Assembly: GCF_900184945.1 (NCBI RefSeq)
Contig: NZ_FXYF01000008.1
Span: 169,926 to 233,925 of the forward strand
Length of the DNA: 64,000 nt
Direction: 5' to 3'
Source of the DNA: Antarctobacter aquimaris
Lineage (GTDB): Bacteria; Pseudomonadota; Alphaproteobacteria; Rhodobacterales; Rhodobacteraceae
Shown: in pieces, positions 50,552 to 59,633 of the stretch
Position numbering within the stretch: position 1 is the first letter of the stretch
How the letters are laid out: the number at the start of each line of letters is the position of its first letter
The notes under the pieces: model-generated
Told to the model about the DNA's origin: nothing
Database searches by the model: none
What the model saw: the letters and a program-made list of their open reading frames with translations, nothing else
Made by a program: the position numbers and the translations under genes

Positions 50552-51549
50552 CGCGTCACCACCGGGATGCAGTCCACGTTCTGCGCGACAAAGGCGGCGC
50601 AGAAACGGCGCGCGTCGGACAGGTCACCAAAGCCGTGCGCGCGGAGGCGGTAGAACACGCGTCCGCCCGAGGTCGCGCGCTGGATCACCCGGTCCTTGCC
50701 TTCGAGGTATTCGCCAAAGCGCTGCTCCAGCCGGACCCATTCGGCGCGGGCGGCATCGGGGCTGTCAAAGGCGCCGATCTGCACCAGCCGCGTGCCGGTG
50801 GGCAGCGTCTCGGGTTCGATCTCGGTCACTTGGGTCGCCGGGGCGACATCGCGGGCCGAGGCGCGCGGCCCGTCGGACAAGCCCGCCGGCCGCATCTTGG
50901 GGCGCAGCGACTGCGCGAGACCCGGCCCGCTGTAGCGCACCGGCTCCGGCTCTGCCAGCGGCTCTTCTCCCGCATCGTCGGCCAGCACGGAGGCCAGCGC
51001 GGCGGTGATCTCGTCCTCGGCCTCGGGCAGCAGCGGGGTCAGCGGCTTGGACGCTGCGGCGATCTCGTCGGCAAGTGCCGCAAAAGCACCTTCGAGCGCG
51101 GGTTCGGCCGATTCCGGCACCGGATCGCCCTCCGGCACAAGTGCTGCGACCTCGGCGTTTTCCGCCAGGGACGCATCGAAGGCTGCGGGCTGCATCATTT
51201 TCAGCGCGCTCAGCGCCACGTCGTCCGCCTGAAGACCCGCGGGCACCGGCGCCAGCACCAGCCGCTCCGCCGGATCGGCCGCAGCCCCCTGCCCGGCCAC
51301 GGCGTTGACCGCCAGGCCCTGGTGATCGGCCAGCGTGCCGCCCGGATCCTCGGGCGCGACGCGCATCGGGCCGGACACCGCCTGCACGACGGGAATGCCG
51401 CTGACATCGCGCGAAATGATGCCGTAGCTCCAGACACCGATCCCGGCGACCAACGCCAGCGACAGGACCGCCCCGGTCCAGTTCGCAACCGTGGCCATCC
51501 TGACCGGAGACGGGGCCTGACCGGCCCCTTCGTAGGTGAAATCCGCCAT
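50548..51549 (-). CDS. SPOR domain membrane protein
   Basis: This 333-residue protein has one N-terminal membrane segment (TGAVLSLALVAGIGVWSYGII), a long acidic/Pro/Ala periplasmic linker and a C-terminal SPOR domain. The SPOR domain runs from TRLVQIGAFDSPDAARAEWVRL to ARRFCAAFVAQNVDCIPV, with two cysteines that may pair. SPOR domains bind denuded glycan at the division septum. It sits between argS and nagZ, a conserved alphaproteobacterial arrangement, with 83 bases after argS. Confidence 0.93.
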   Translation of the reverse strand: MADFTYEGAGQAPSPVRMATVANWTGAVLSLALVAGIGVWSYGIISRDVSGIPVVQAVSGPMRVAPEDPGGTLADHQGLAVNAVAGQGAAADPAERLVLAPVPAGLQADDVALSALKMMQPAAFDASLAENAEVAALVPEGDPVPESAEPALEGAFAALADEIAAASKPLTPLLPEAEDEITAALASVLADDAGEEPLAEPEPVRYSGPGLAQSLRPKMRPAGLSDGPRASARDVAPATQVTEIEPETLPTGTRLVQIGAFDSPDAARAEWVRLEQRFGEYLEGKDRVIQRATSGGRVFYRLRAHGFGDLSDARRFCAAFVAQNVDCIPVVTR

Positions 51550-51632
51550 CTCTGCCTCATGTCCCCTGACGGTACGTTGCCGTCAAAGTGCGTTGCTGCT
51601 CGTATTCGAGAACCCGGCGGCGGCGCCTGTGA

Positions 51633-53375
51633 TCAGCGCATTTCTTCCACCGGGGTCACCCCCAGGATACCAAGACCTGCGGAAATCACAACCGCGCTGG
51701 CGCGCGCCAGCGCGATTTTCGCTTGTGTTGCGGCAGGAGTCCCCTGCAGGAAGCGCAATTCCGGCTGATCGTTGCCGCGATTCCACAGTCCGTGCAGGTC
51801 GGCGGCCACTTCGGAGAGATAGGTGGCGATGCGGTGCGGTTCGTGCGTGCGGGCGGCGATCTCGACCAGACGCGGCCATTCTGCCAGCTTGGTCGCCAGC
51901 GCCAGCTCGGACGGGTGGCTCATCGACGACAGATCCGCCGCGGCCAGCGCCGCGTCGCTGACGTCGACGCCCTCCTCGGCCGCCTTGCGCAGCACCGAGC
52001 AGATCCGCGCGTGCGCATATTGCACGTAGAACACCGGGTTCTCCTTGGACTGCTCGACCACCTTGTCAAAGTCGAAGTCCAGCGCCGCGTCGCTCTTGCG
52101 GGTCAGCATGTGAAAGCGCGCCACGTCCGGCCCCACCAGGTCCACAAGGTCGCGCAGGGTGACGAAGGTGCCCGCCCGCTTGGACATCTTGAAGGGTTCG
52201 CCGTTCTTGAACAGCTTGACCATCTGGATCAGCTTGATGTCCAGCGGCACGCGGCCATCGGACAGCGCGGAAACCGCCGCCTTCATCCGCTTGACATAAC
52301 CGCCGTGGTCAGCGCCAAAGATGTCGATCAAGAGGTCATAGCCGCGCTGCACCTTGTCATAGTGATAGGCGATGTCGGGCGCGAAATAGGTCCAGCTGCC
52401 GTCCGACTTCATGATCGGGCGGTCGACGTCGTCGCCGTGGGCAGTGGATTTGAACAGCGTCTGCTCGCGCGGCTCCCAGTCCTCGGGGGTCTTGCCCTTG
52501 GGCGGCTCCAGCACGCCGCGATAGATCAGCCCCTTGTCGCGCAGCGACTCGATGGCCGCCTCGATCCTGCCGGTGCCATACAGCGACTTCTCGGAAAAGA
52601 AGTGGTCCATCCGGACGCCCAGCGAGGCGAGGTCGTCGCGGATCATGTCCATCATCTGCGCGATGGCGAATTCGCGCACCGGCTCCAGCCACTCGGACTC
52701 GTCGGCCTCCAGCCAGATGTCACCGACCTTGTCCTTCAGCGCGTCACCCACCGGCTCCAGGTATTCGCCGGGATAGGACTGCTCGGGCCAGTCGACGGTC
52801 AGGTCATGCGCCTCGAGGTAGCGGTTGTAGACCGACCGGGCCAGCACATCGACCTGCGCGCCGCCGTCGTTGATGTAGTATTCGCGCGTGACGTCATAGC
52901 CCGCGTAGCCCAGCAGGCTGGCCATGGCGTCGCCCACGATGGCGCCGCGCGCGTGGCCGACGTGCATGGGCCCGGTCGGGTTGGCCGAGACGTATTCGAC
53001 GTTGACCTTCTGCCCCTTGCCCAGGTCCGACCGGCCATAGGCCGCGCCCGCCGTCAGGATCGTCTTCGGCAACCCCTGCCAGACCGATGCCGAAAGCCGC
53101 AGGTTCAGGAATCCCGGCCCCGCCGGTTCGGCGCTGGCGATGCGCGGATCGGCGCGCAGCTTGCCGGCCAGCGCCTCGGCGATGTCGCGCGGCTTGGCCC
53201 CGGCGGGCTTGGCCAGCACCATGGCGGCATTGGTCGCCATGTCGCCGTGCAGCGGGTCGCGCGGCGGTTCGGTGGTGACGGGATCGGTGTTCAGGTCCGC
53301 GGGCAGCGTGCCTTCGGCCTGCAAGGCGGCGATGCTCTCCAGGACGAGCGTGCGGATATCGGAAAACAGGTTCAT
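51633..53375 (-). CDS. argS: Arginyl-tRNA synthetase
   Basis: This 580-residue class I synthetase has the HIGH-type motif as [12 protein letters not shown] and the KMSKS-type motif as [10 protein letters not shown]. The N-terminal Add-1 tRNA-binding domain and the C-terminal DALR anticodon-binding domain are present ([16 protein letters not shown] to the end). It charges tRNA-Arg. The ATG of [13 protein letters not shown] is chosen; the longer frame lacks family residues. Confidence 0.98.
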   Translation of the reverse strand: MNLFSDIRTLVLESIAALQAEGTLPADLNTDPVTTEPPRDPLHGDMATNAAMVLAKPAGAKPRDIAEALAGKLRADPRIASAEPAGPGFLNLRLSASVWQGLPKTILTAGAAYGRSDLGKGQKVNVEYVSANPTGPMHVGHARGAIVGDAMASLLGYAGYDVTREYYINDGGAQVDVLARSVYNRYLEAHDLTVDWPEQSYPGEYLEPVGDALKDKVGDIWLEADESEWLEPVREFAIAQMMDMIRDDLASLGVRMDHFFSEKSLYGTGRIEAAIESLRDKGLIYRGVLEPPKGKTPEDWEPREQTLFKSTAHGDDVDRPIMKSDGSWTYFAPDIAYHYDKVQRGYDLLIDIFGADHGGYVKRMKAAVSALSDGRVPLDIKLIQMVKLFKNGEPFKMSKRAGTFVTLRDLVDLVGPDVARFHMLTRKSDAALDFDFDKVVEQSKENPVFYVQYAHARICSVLRKAAEEGVDVSDAALAAADLSSMSHPSELALATKLAEWPRLVEIAARTHEPHRIATYLSEVAADLHGLWNRGNDQPELRFLQGTPAATQAKIALARASAVVISAGLGILGVTPVEEMR

Positions 53376-53450
53376 GTCAGGGCTCCAGACTTGGCTGGTC
53401 TGTACCACTTTGACCCGCAGGGTCAAATGCCCTGCGGCCCGGCCCCTGGG

Positions 53451-55298
53451 TCAGGCCGGCGCGTCGCCCTCCGCCGGCGGTCCGCCGGCCTGCCGTTCCG
53501 CCCGCTGCGGCATTCGCGCCAAGAGCCGCGCGCCCGGCTTGCCGCCCGGAGCATCCTTGGGACCCAGCAGGCGCAGCGTGCCGTTGGGGCCAAGCTCGGC
53601 CATGACCACCGCATCGGGCTGCGCCGCGCGCCAGTCTTCCAGGGTGAATTCCTCGGTCAGCCGGGTGACGCGGAATTCGCAACCGCCGGACAACGCGGCA
53701 TTGGCCTCGAAAAACGTCTCGTCCGGGCCAAAGGCACGCCCGCCCAGCGTGGCCGGCAGGGCATGACGGCTGGAGGCATCGCGCACGCGCTTGAGCTGAA
53801 AGATGTTCTCGCGGCCGAATTCCGGCGCGAGGTCGGTCGCGGCCAGGGTGTTGTAGGCGTCGTTGTCGCTGGCGCAGATCAGCTTTTCATAGGCCACGAA
53901 CTCCACCCGTTCCTCGGCCACCTCGGACAGGATGTCGCCGTAGAAGGTGGTCAGCCCGGCCTCGCGCGCGCTGCGCAGGTGCGAGTTGTTGGGGTCGGCG
54001 ATGATGACAGGCACCTCCATCTTCTTGAAGGCCGCGCCCAGGTCCACCGCCCATTTCGACCCGCCCATGATGATCACCCCCGGCAGCCGCGAGGCGGTCA
54101 GCCCCAGCAGCCGCGCCATCGGCGCCAGGGTAAAGCCGTGCAGCACCACCGTCGCCGCCACCAGCGCAAAGGCCAGCGGCGCGACACGGTCCGCGTCCGC
54201 AATCCCCAGCGCCACCAGCCGCTCGCCGAACAGCCCCGCCACCGCCACCAGCACCACGCCGCGCGGCCCGGTAAAGGCCACCAGCAGCCGTTCGCGCCAT
54301 TCGACGTTGGTAAAGGCCAGCGCGGCCAGCACCGGCAGGGGCCGCGCCACCAGGATCACCGCCAGGACAAACGCCCCGGCGCGCCAGTCCAACACCGCCA
54401 GCCGCTCGAAACTCATGCCGGCCGCCAGCAGGATGAACACGCCCGACACCAGCAGCACCGTGGCGTGTTCCTTGAAACGGTAGATCTCGGCAAAGCTGGG
54501 CAGCCGCGCATTGGCGATCCACAGCCCCATGATGGTCACCGCCAGCAGGCCGGATTCGTGCAGCACGTGGTCGGCCACCGCAAAGACGCCCAGCAGGACC
54601 ACGAACAGCACCGGCACCTTCATGTATTCCGGCACCCAGGCCTCGCGGAACGCCTTGACCACGCTCCAGCCCGCCGCCAGGCCCAGCGCGCTGGCCACCG
54701 TGATGCCCAGCGCCAGGTCGGCCACCGCCTCGCCCGCGCCGGTCGCGGTCTGCAACACCAGCACCACCTCGAAGGCCAGCACCGCCGCCAGCGCGCCTAC
54801 GGGATCGTTGACGATCGCCTCCCAGTGCAGCAGGGCGGCGGGACGGCGGCGCAACCGCGCCTGCCGCAGCAGCGGCGCGATCACTGTCGGCCCGGTGACG
54901 ATCATGATGCCGCCGAACACCGCCGAGGCCTCCCAGCTCAGCCCGGCCACGTAATGCAGCGCCCCGGTCGAGGCCAGCCAGCCCAGCGGCGCGCCGATCA
55001 GCACCAGCCGCCGCACGCCCTTGGCCGCGTCCGACAGGCTGTGCAGGTCCAGCGTGAGACCGCCCTCGAACAGGATGATCGCCACGGCGACGGCGATCAT
55101 CGGTTGCAGCATGTCGCCGAACTGCGCTGCCGGGTCCAGCACGCCGGTGACCGGGCCGATGATCAGCCCTGCCGCCAGCATCAGCACGATGGCCGGCAGC
55201 CGCAGCCGCCAGGCCAGCCACTGGCTGCCGACGCCCAGCGCCCCGACCAACCCCAGGGCCAGGACTGTCTCCAGCCCCCCGGTGTCCGCCACTGCCAT
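53451..55298 (-). CDS. Sodium/proton antiporter with TrkA-N domain (CPA family)
   Basis: This 615-residue protein has about twelve membrane segments with the antiporter core LFEGGLTLDLHSL, a possible ion-binding NDPVGALAAVLAFE helix and TGPRGVVLVAVAGLFGE. A cytosolic Rossmann-like regulatory part follows (VIIMGGSKWAVDLGAAF, VIIADPNNSHLRSAREAGL, YGDILSEVAEERVEF). It resembles NhaP-type antiporters with nucleotide-sensing tails and would exchange Na+ or K+ for protons. The start at MAVADTGGLETVLALG begins the first membrane helix. It is inserted between dgt and argS, which are usually adjacent in relatives. Confidence 0.9.
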   Translation of the reverse strand: MAVADTGGLETVLALGLVGALGVGSQWLAWRLRLPAIVLMLAAGLIIGPVTGVLDPAAQFGDMLQPMIAVAVAIILFEGGLTLDLHSLSDAAKGVRRLVLIGAPLGWLASTGALHYVAGLSWEASAVFGGIMIVTGPTVIAPLLRQARLRRRPAALLHWEAIVNDPVGALAAVLAFEVVLVLQTATGAGEAVADLALGITVASALGLAAGWSVVKAFREAWVPEYMKVPVLFVVLLGVFAVADHVLHESGLLAVTIMGLWIANARLPSFAEIYRFKEHATVLLVSGVFILLAAGMSFERLAVLDWRAGAFVLAVILVARPLPVLAALAFTNVEWRERLLVAFTGPRGVVLVAVAGLFGERLVALGIADADRVAPLAFALVAATVVLHGFTLAPMARLLGLTASRLPGVIIMGGSKWAVDLGAAFKKMEVPVIIADPNNSHLRSAREAGLTTFYGDILSEVAEERVEFVAYEKLICASDNDAYNTLAATDLAPEFGRENIFQLKRVRDASSRHALPATLGGRAFGPDETFFEANAALSGGCEFRVTRLTEEFTLEDWRAAQPDAVVMAELGPNGTLRLLGPKDAPGGKPGARLLARMPQRAERQAGGPPAEGDAPA

Positions 55299-55387
55299 GT
55301 TCCGCGCTCCCTGCCCGCCTGCCTCGCGCCACCCTATGGCAGCCCCCGCGGAAACCGCAACCATGCGCCTGCGTCACCCCCGCCCCG

Positions 55388-55460
55388 GGCTTCTTCTCTG
55401 GCAAAATACCTCCGAGGGTGAGCCCCGGACCCCGTCCGGGGCGAGGGGGCAGCGCCCCCT
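55388..55460 (-). repeat. Gene-end repeat with GC hairpin, copy 3
   Basis: GGCTTCTTCTCTGG, AAAATACCTCCGAGGGT and a CCCCGGAC/GTCCGGGG hairpin lead into AGGGGGC-AGC-GCCCCCT. The last hairpin ends 1 base before the dgt stop codon. It shares order and sequence with copies 1 and 2. Confidence 0.7.
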
Positions 55461-55461
55461 C

Positions 55462-56670
55462 TCAGCCGCCTGTCTCGTCGCCCGGCCAGAGGTCCTCGAA
55501 CACGTCGCGCCCGGTCAGCCGCGCGTGTTGCTGCAAGGCAAAGCGGTCCGTCATCCCGGCGATGTAATCCGCCACCAGCCGCGCCAGCACCGTCTCGCTC
55601 CCTGCCTGCGCGATGTCGCCCTGCCAGCGTTCCGGCAGCAGTCCGGGATCCCCCATGTAGATCGGGAACAGTTCATTCACCGCCTCTGTCACCCGTGCCC
55701 GCTGCGCCATGACCCGCGGCGCGCGGTACATGTTGGCAAACAGAAAGGCCCGGATCTGCCGCAGGTCGGCCCAGAGCGAATCGGAAAAGGCGATCACCGG
55801 GCGGCCAAGGTCGCGGATCTCCTGCGCCGTCTCGGCGCCCGACCCGGCGATGCGCGCGCGCGAGGTGTCGATCAGGTCCGCCACCATCGCGCCGAACACG
55901 CGCCGCAGCGCCTCGTGCCGGCGGCGGTAGGGGTCGAGACCCGGGTACTTGCGGTCAACCTCGGCATAGGCGTCGCGCACGATGGGCAGCGGCGAGATCT
56001 CTTCCTCGGTGAATAGGCCCGCGCGCAACCCGTCGTGCAGGTCATGGTTGTTGTAGGCGACATCGTCCGACAGCGCCGCCACCTGCGCCTCGGCGCTGGC
56101 ATGGGTGTGCAGTTCCAGGTCGTGCCCGGCGTTGTACTCGGCCAGCGCGTGCGGCACCGCGCCGATCAGTTGCCCGTCCGGCCCCAGCTGGGCCACCGGA
56201 CCGTTGTGCTTGGCGATGCCCTCCAGCGTGTCCCAGGTCAGGTTCAGCCCGTCGAAGTCGGCGTAGTGCCGTTCCAGCCGGGTGACGATGCGCAGGGTCT
56301 GGGCATTGTGGTCAAAACCGCCGTAGGGCGCCATCAGCGCGTGCAGCGCGTCCTCGCCGGTATGGCCAAAGGGCGTGTGGCCCAGGTCATGCGCCAGCGC
56401 GACCGCTTCGGTCAGGTCGCAGTTCAGGCCCAGCGCATTGGCGATGGTGCGCGCCACCTGCGCCACCTCGATGGAATGGGTCAGCCGCGTGCGGTAGAAA
56501 TCGCCCTCGTGCTCGACAAAGACCTGCGTCTTGTGCTTGAGCCGGCGAAAGGCCGAGCAATGGATGATCCGGTCGCGGTCACGCTGATAGCACGAGCGAA
56601 AGGCGCTCTCCTCCTCGGCAAAGCGGCGTCCGCGCGTGCTGGCGGGCGTGCAGGCTGGGCTGGCGCGCAT
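55462..56670 (-). CDS. dgt: Deoxyguanosinetriphosphate triphosphohydrolase-like protein
   Basis: This 402-residue HD-domain protein has the metal-binding motif TRLTHSIEVAQVAR with ALAHDLGHTPFGHTGED, and the earlier FRRLKHKTQVFV. The NHDLHDGLRAGLF and YIAGMTDRFAL stretches fit Dgt. It hydrolyses dNTPs to nucleosides and triphosphate. The ATG of MRASPACTPAS is used; the basic extension upstream is unlikely. It lies upstream of the antiporter and argS and is divergent from the trypsin-fold gene. Confidence 0.93.
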   Translation of the reverse strand: MRASPACTPASTRGRRFAEEESAFRSCYQRDRDRIIHCSAFRRLKHKTQVFVEHEGDFYRTRLTHSIEVAQVARTIANALGLNCDLTEAVALAHDLGHTPFGHTGEDALHALMAPYGGFDHNAQTLRIVTRLERHYADFDGLNLTWDTLEGIAKHNGPVAQLGPDGQLIGAVPHALAEYNAGHDLELHTHASAEAQVAALSDDVAYNNHDLHDGLRAGLFTEEEISPLPIVRDAYAEVDRKYPGLDPYRRRHEALRRVFGAMVADLIDTSRARIAGSGAETAQEIRDLGRPVIAFSDSLWADLRQIRAFLFANMYRAPRVMAQRARVTEAVNELFPIYMGDPGLLPERWQGDIAQAGSETVLARLVADYIAGMTDRFALQQHARLTGRDVFEDLWPGDETGG

Positions 56671-56960
56671 CTGTCCTGTCCCGAATGATCTGTCCCACGC
56701 GCCTCTTATCCCGCGGGGGCGGCGAAAACAACGGCGCGGCGGGCGCGCACATTCCCGCCGAACAACCGCGCGACTCACCCCCTGTCCGCATCCCGGCACC
56801 GCGACGGGCCATTTCCGCCGAAAAACGCCCACCGAACGATTTCAACGTGTTACGGGCGCGGCGACCGGCCGGACCTTATGGGGTTCCTTACTATGGTAGG
56901 TTGGGGGTGCATGTTAGATTCGTTTTCAAGTTTCTTGTCGTTCAATCCTTGGAGAAAGCC

Positions 56961-58214
56961 ATGTTCAGCCCCCTTCGCAGCGTCGCCCTGTGCTGCCTTA
57001 CCGCCGCCTTTCCCGTCGTCATTTCCGTCGATGCCGCCTTTGCCCAGGATCGGGCGGAGAGATGCAACCGTCCCGGCCCCTGCAAGCAGGTGAACGAGAC
57101 ACTGGTGCTCGATCCCAATGCCGAAACCGGCAAGGACCCGGGCACCGTCACCGTGTTTTCCAAGAACCCCGGCGTCGCCGCCCCCAACCCCAACGTCGCC
57201 GCCCCGGACCCGAACCGCAGCAAGCCGCCGGCCACCGGGGGGGACACGATCATCACCCAACCGATCAAGGTGCCCTCGCCCGTGCCATCGACGCCGCCGG
57301 CGGTCACCCCGCCGCCGAAAGTGGTCAACGCCGCGCCGCCCGCCACCCAGCCGCGCCCGCCGGCCGTGGTGACGCGTCCGCCGGCCACCCAGCCGGTGCT
57401 GACGCCCGGCACCGGTCCCGGCCTTGTCCTGCGCACTCCGCCGGTCGGCGCGCCCAACCCGCCCCTGACCGACCGTGTCCCGACCCGGACCAAGGCCCCG
57501 GTCGAGCCGACGCCGAGCATTGACGCCAAGCCGCTGACCGAAATGCCCTACATCACCTTCTCCCCCGCCACGCCGGACGAGAACTACGAGGTCTCGCTGG
57601 TCGACAACATGCGTGGCACCGGACGCCTGCGGGTGATGACGGATTACGGCCCGGTGTTCTGCTCCGGCTTCGTCTTCGGCCCCTCGGTGGTGGCGACCAG
57701 CTGGGCCTGCGTGCCGGGCGTGCTGGAGGACTCCCGCGCCTATGCCACCAAGATCGACGAAATCCAGATCGTGTTCGACCACATCTTCCCGGACCAGCGG
57801 CTGTGGACCGCGCGCGGCTATGAGCTGGTGCTCGACACCGAGCTGTCCAGCCGCGAGACCGGCCTTGCGATCCTGCACATCGCGGATGGCGAGACGACCT
57901 TTCCGGCGGATCGCATCCAGCGCGTCGGCCAGGCCCTGCCCGATCCGCGCGCACCGCTGTTCATGCTGTCCTACCCGCGCGGCGGCACCATGGCCCTGCA
58001 GCACTGCGGCGCACAGGATACCGATCCGGCCTACCTGCCCGAGAAGACCTTCGAGCACAGCTGCCTGAGCGAATCCGGCGACCTCGGCGCCCCGATCTTC
58101 GACGCCACGACCGGCGCCGTGGTGGGGATGCACCTCAGCCACGAGCTGTCGACCGGCCGCCGTTTCGCCACGCCGATGCTGGACCTGGCGAACTGGATCG
58201 GCACGCAGCAGTAA
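56961..58214 (+). CDS. Secreted trypsin-fold protein, apparently catalytically dead
   Basis: This 417-residue protein starts with a signal peptide (VALCCLTAAFPVVISVDAAFA). A proline/threonine-rich linker of about 150 residues comes next, then a trypsin-like (S1) fold at about residues 200-417. The usual catalytic residues appear lost: the His site reads VATSWACV instead of TAAHC, the Asp site reads ETGLAIL instead of DIALL, and the Ser site reads ESGDLGAPIF instead of GDSGGP. GAVVGMHLSHE matches the typical strand after the serine. GGAGAAAGCC precedes the ATG. Function is unknown; it could be a binding protein rather than an enzyme. The gene lies between dgt and erpA. Confidence 0.8.
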   Translation: MFSPLRSVALCCLTAAFPVVISVDAAFAQDRAERCNRPGPCKQVNETLVLDPNAETGKDPGTVTVFSKNPGVAAPNPNVAAPDPNRSKPPATGGDTIITQPIKVPSPVPSTPPAVTPPPKVVNAAPPATQPRPPAVVTRPPATQPVLTPGTGPGLVLRTPPVGAPNPPLTDRVPTRTKAPVEPTPSIDAKPLTEMPYITFSPATPDENYEVSLVDNMRGTGRLRVMTDYGPVFCSGFVFGPSVVATSWACVPGVLEDSRAYATKIDEIQIVFDHIFPDQRLWTARGYELVLDTELSSRETGLAILHIADGETTFPADRIQRVGQALPDPRAPLFMLSYPRGGTMALQHCGAQDTDPAYLPEKTFEHSCLSESGDLGAPIFDATTGAVVGMHLSHELSTGRRFATPMLDLANWIGTQQ

Positions 58215-58233
58215 GCTCTGCCCCGCGCCAACG

Positions 58234-58259
58234 GCCCCCGCCCCTCACCGGGCGGGGGC
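58234..58259 (+). terminator. Terminator after the trypsin-fold gene
   Basis: GCCCCCGCCC and GGGCGGGGGC form a 10-pair stem with a short loop, 20 bases after the stop. It is followed by TCTTGCTT. Confidence 0.7.
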
Positions 58260-58319
58260 TCTTGCTTGAAGGGGCTCCGCGGATGCATATATTCCGCAGG
58301 GACAGATGAAGAGGACACC

Positions 58320-58643
58320 ATGCAGCTTCCGCCCAAAGTGACCGACCGTGCCTTTGCCCGCCTTTCCGAGATCGGCGCCGGGGCCGAAGGCAAGGCCCTG
58401 CGCGTCGCCGTCGAGGGCGGCGGCTGTTCTGGCTTCCAGTACGAGATCAAGCTGGACGCCCCGGCCGAGGACGACCTCGTGCTCGAGGATGCGGGCGAGC
58501 GGGTGATCGTCGACCCGGTCTCGCTGCCCTTCCTGTCGGGCGCGGTGATCGATTTCTCGGACGAGCTGATCGGTGCGCGCTTTGTCATCGAGAACCCGAA
58601 CGCCACCAGTTCCTGCGGCTGCGGCACCTCCTTCTCCATGTGA
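58320..58643 (+). CDS. erpA: Iron-sulphur cluster insertion protein (ErpA/A-type carrier)
   Basis: This 107-residue protein has the HesB/IscA fold with three conserved cysteines, one in VEGGGCSGFQYEIKLD and two in the C-terminal SSCGCGTSFSM. It carries iron-sulphur clusters to target proteins. The GGGCSGFQY motif and length fit ErpA. The ATG follows AAGAGGACACC. In related genomes it is placed next to dgt; here the trypsin-fold gene lies between. Confidence 0.93.
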   Translation: MQLPPKVTDRAFARLSEIGAGAEGKALRVAVEGGGCSGFQYEIKLDAPAEDDLVLEDAGERVIVDPVSLPFLSGAVIDFSDELIGARFVIENPNATSSCGCGTSFSM

Positions 58644-58664
58644 GTGCGCCGCCAAGGCTGCGCA

Positions 58665-58691
58665 GATGAGTATTTTCAGAGAGAAGAAACC
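58665..58691 (+). repeat. Partial gene-end repeat
   Basis: The stretch GATGAGTATTTTC and AGAGAGAAGAAACC is, in reverse, similar to the GGCTTCTTCTCTGG-AAAATACCTC part of copy 3 but lacks the GC hairpin. It lies 21 bases after the erpA stop. Confidence 0.4.
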
Positions 58692-58694
58692 GAA

Positions 58695-58719
58695 AGGGGC
58701 GCCTGTGCCGGGCGCCCCT
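58695..58719. terminator. Bidirectional terminator between erpA and the DMT gene
   Basis: AGGGGCGCC and GGCGCCCCT form a 9-pair stem with a 7-base loop, with GAAACCGAA on the left and TCTGTGTTCTTCT on the right. It lies between convergent genes. Confidence 0.7.
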
Positions 58720-58739
58720 CTGTGTTCTTCTGGCTCAGA

Positions 58740-59633
58740 TCACTCGGCCGGGATGACCTTGGGCCGCGCCAGCTGTTCCTCGAACACCAGCCAGAAGCCC
58801 GAGCCGACGACCAGCAGAACGCCCAGCCAGGTGCCGATGGTGGGGATCTCGTTGAAGAACAGGAAGCCGATGACCACCATCCAGACAAATTGCAGGTTCA
58901 TCAGCGGCGTGGCGACATAGGCGGGCAGCAGGCGCAGCGCCTCGGCCACCAGGTAGCGCGCGCCGAACAGCGCCGCGGCATAGGCGGTGACCCAGCCCAT
59001 GTCGGTCAGGTTCATCGGCTTCCAGACGAAGGGCAGCGCCACCGCCATGGTCACCATCAGGGCCGCGTTGGGCCAGAAGACCTGCGCCAGCGGCGCGCGC
59101 TCGGCCTTGGCGATGACACGCGCGGCCAGCATCGAACCGCAGCCCGAGAGTGCGGCCAGCAGCGCCCAGGCATGCCCAGCCTGCGCGCCCGACAGCCCGC
59201 CGGGCATCAGGAAGAGGATACCGCCGACCCCCAGACCCAGCGCCGCCCAGGCGGCCGGGCGCGGGCTTTCGTTCAGCACCGGACCCGACAGGGCGGCGGC
59301 GATCAGCGGGATCAAGCCGATGAACAGAAAGACATCGGCAAAGGGCAGCAGCCGGAACGCCTGGAAGAAGGCGACCGAGGCGACCACTGTCAGTGCCGAC
59401 CGCGCCAGCATCGCCTTTTTCGAGCGGATGCGCAGGCCGGGGCCCTGCCCGTTCGTGCGCGTGCCCGCCAGGGCAAAGGCCATGATCAGCGCCGAGGACA
59501 GCACGAAGAGCTGCGGCGCGGCATAGCCTCCGGCGATGAATTTCGTGATCCCGTCCGCCGCGGCCATCATGCCGGTGAAGACGACAACCAGCGCGGCACC
59601 CAGCGCGGTGCCGGAGAGGGCCAGGCGGCTCAT
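58740..59633 (-). CDS. EamA/DMT family transporter
   Basis: This 297-residue membrane protein has about ten helices in two EamA repeats: GTALGAALVVVFTGMMAAADGI, FRLLPFADVFLFIGLIPLIAA and LGLGVGGILFLMPGG in the first half, RLLPAYVATPLMNLQF and FLFFNEIPTIGTWLGVLLVVG in the second. DMT proteins usually export metabolites such as amino acids; the cargo is unknown. Its start overlaps the stop of the 352-residue gene by 4 bases, so the two are coupled. It is the last gene of the repeat-protein operon. Confidence 0.88.
   Translation of the reverse strand: MSRLALSGTALGAALVVVFTGMMAAADGITKFIAGGYAAPQLFVLSSALIMAFALAGTRTNGQGPGLRIRSKKAMLARSALTVVASVAFFQAFRLLPFADVFLFIGLIPLIAAALSGPVLNESPRPAAWAALGLGVGGILFLMPGGLSGAQAGHAWALLAALSGCGSMLAARVIAKAERAPLAQVFWPNAALMVTMAVALPFVWKPMNLTDMGWVTAYAAALFGARYLVAEALRLLPAYVATPLMNLQFVWMVVIGFLFFNEIPTIGTWLGVLLVVGSGFWLVFEEQLARPKVIPAE

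Noticed and set aside
51723..55421. 1232-codon plus-strand open frame opposite argS and the antiporter
   Set aside because: Same reason; the minus-strand products carry complete synthetase and antiporter motifs.
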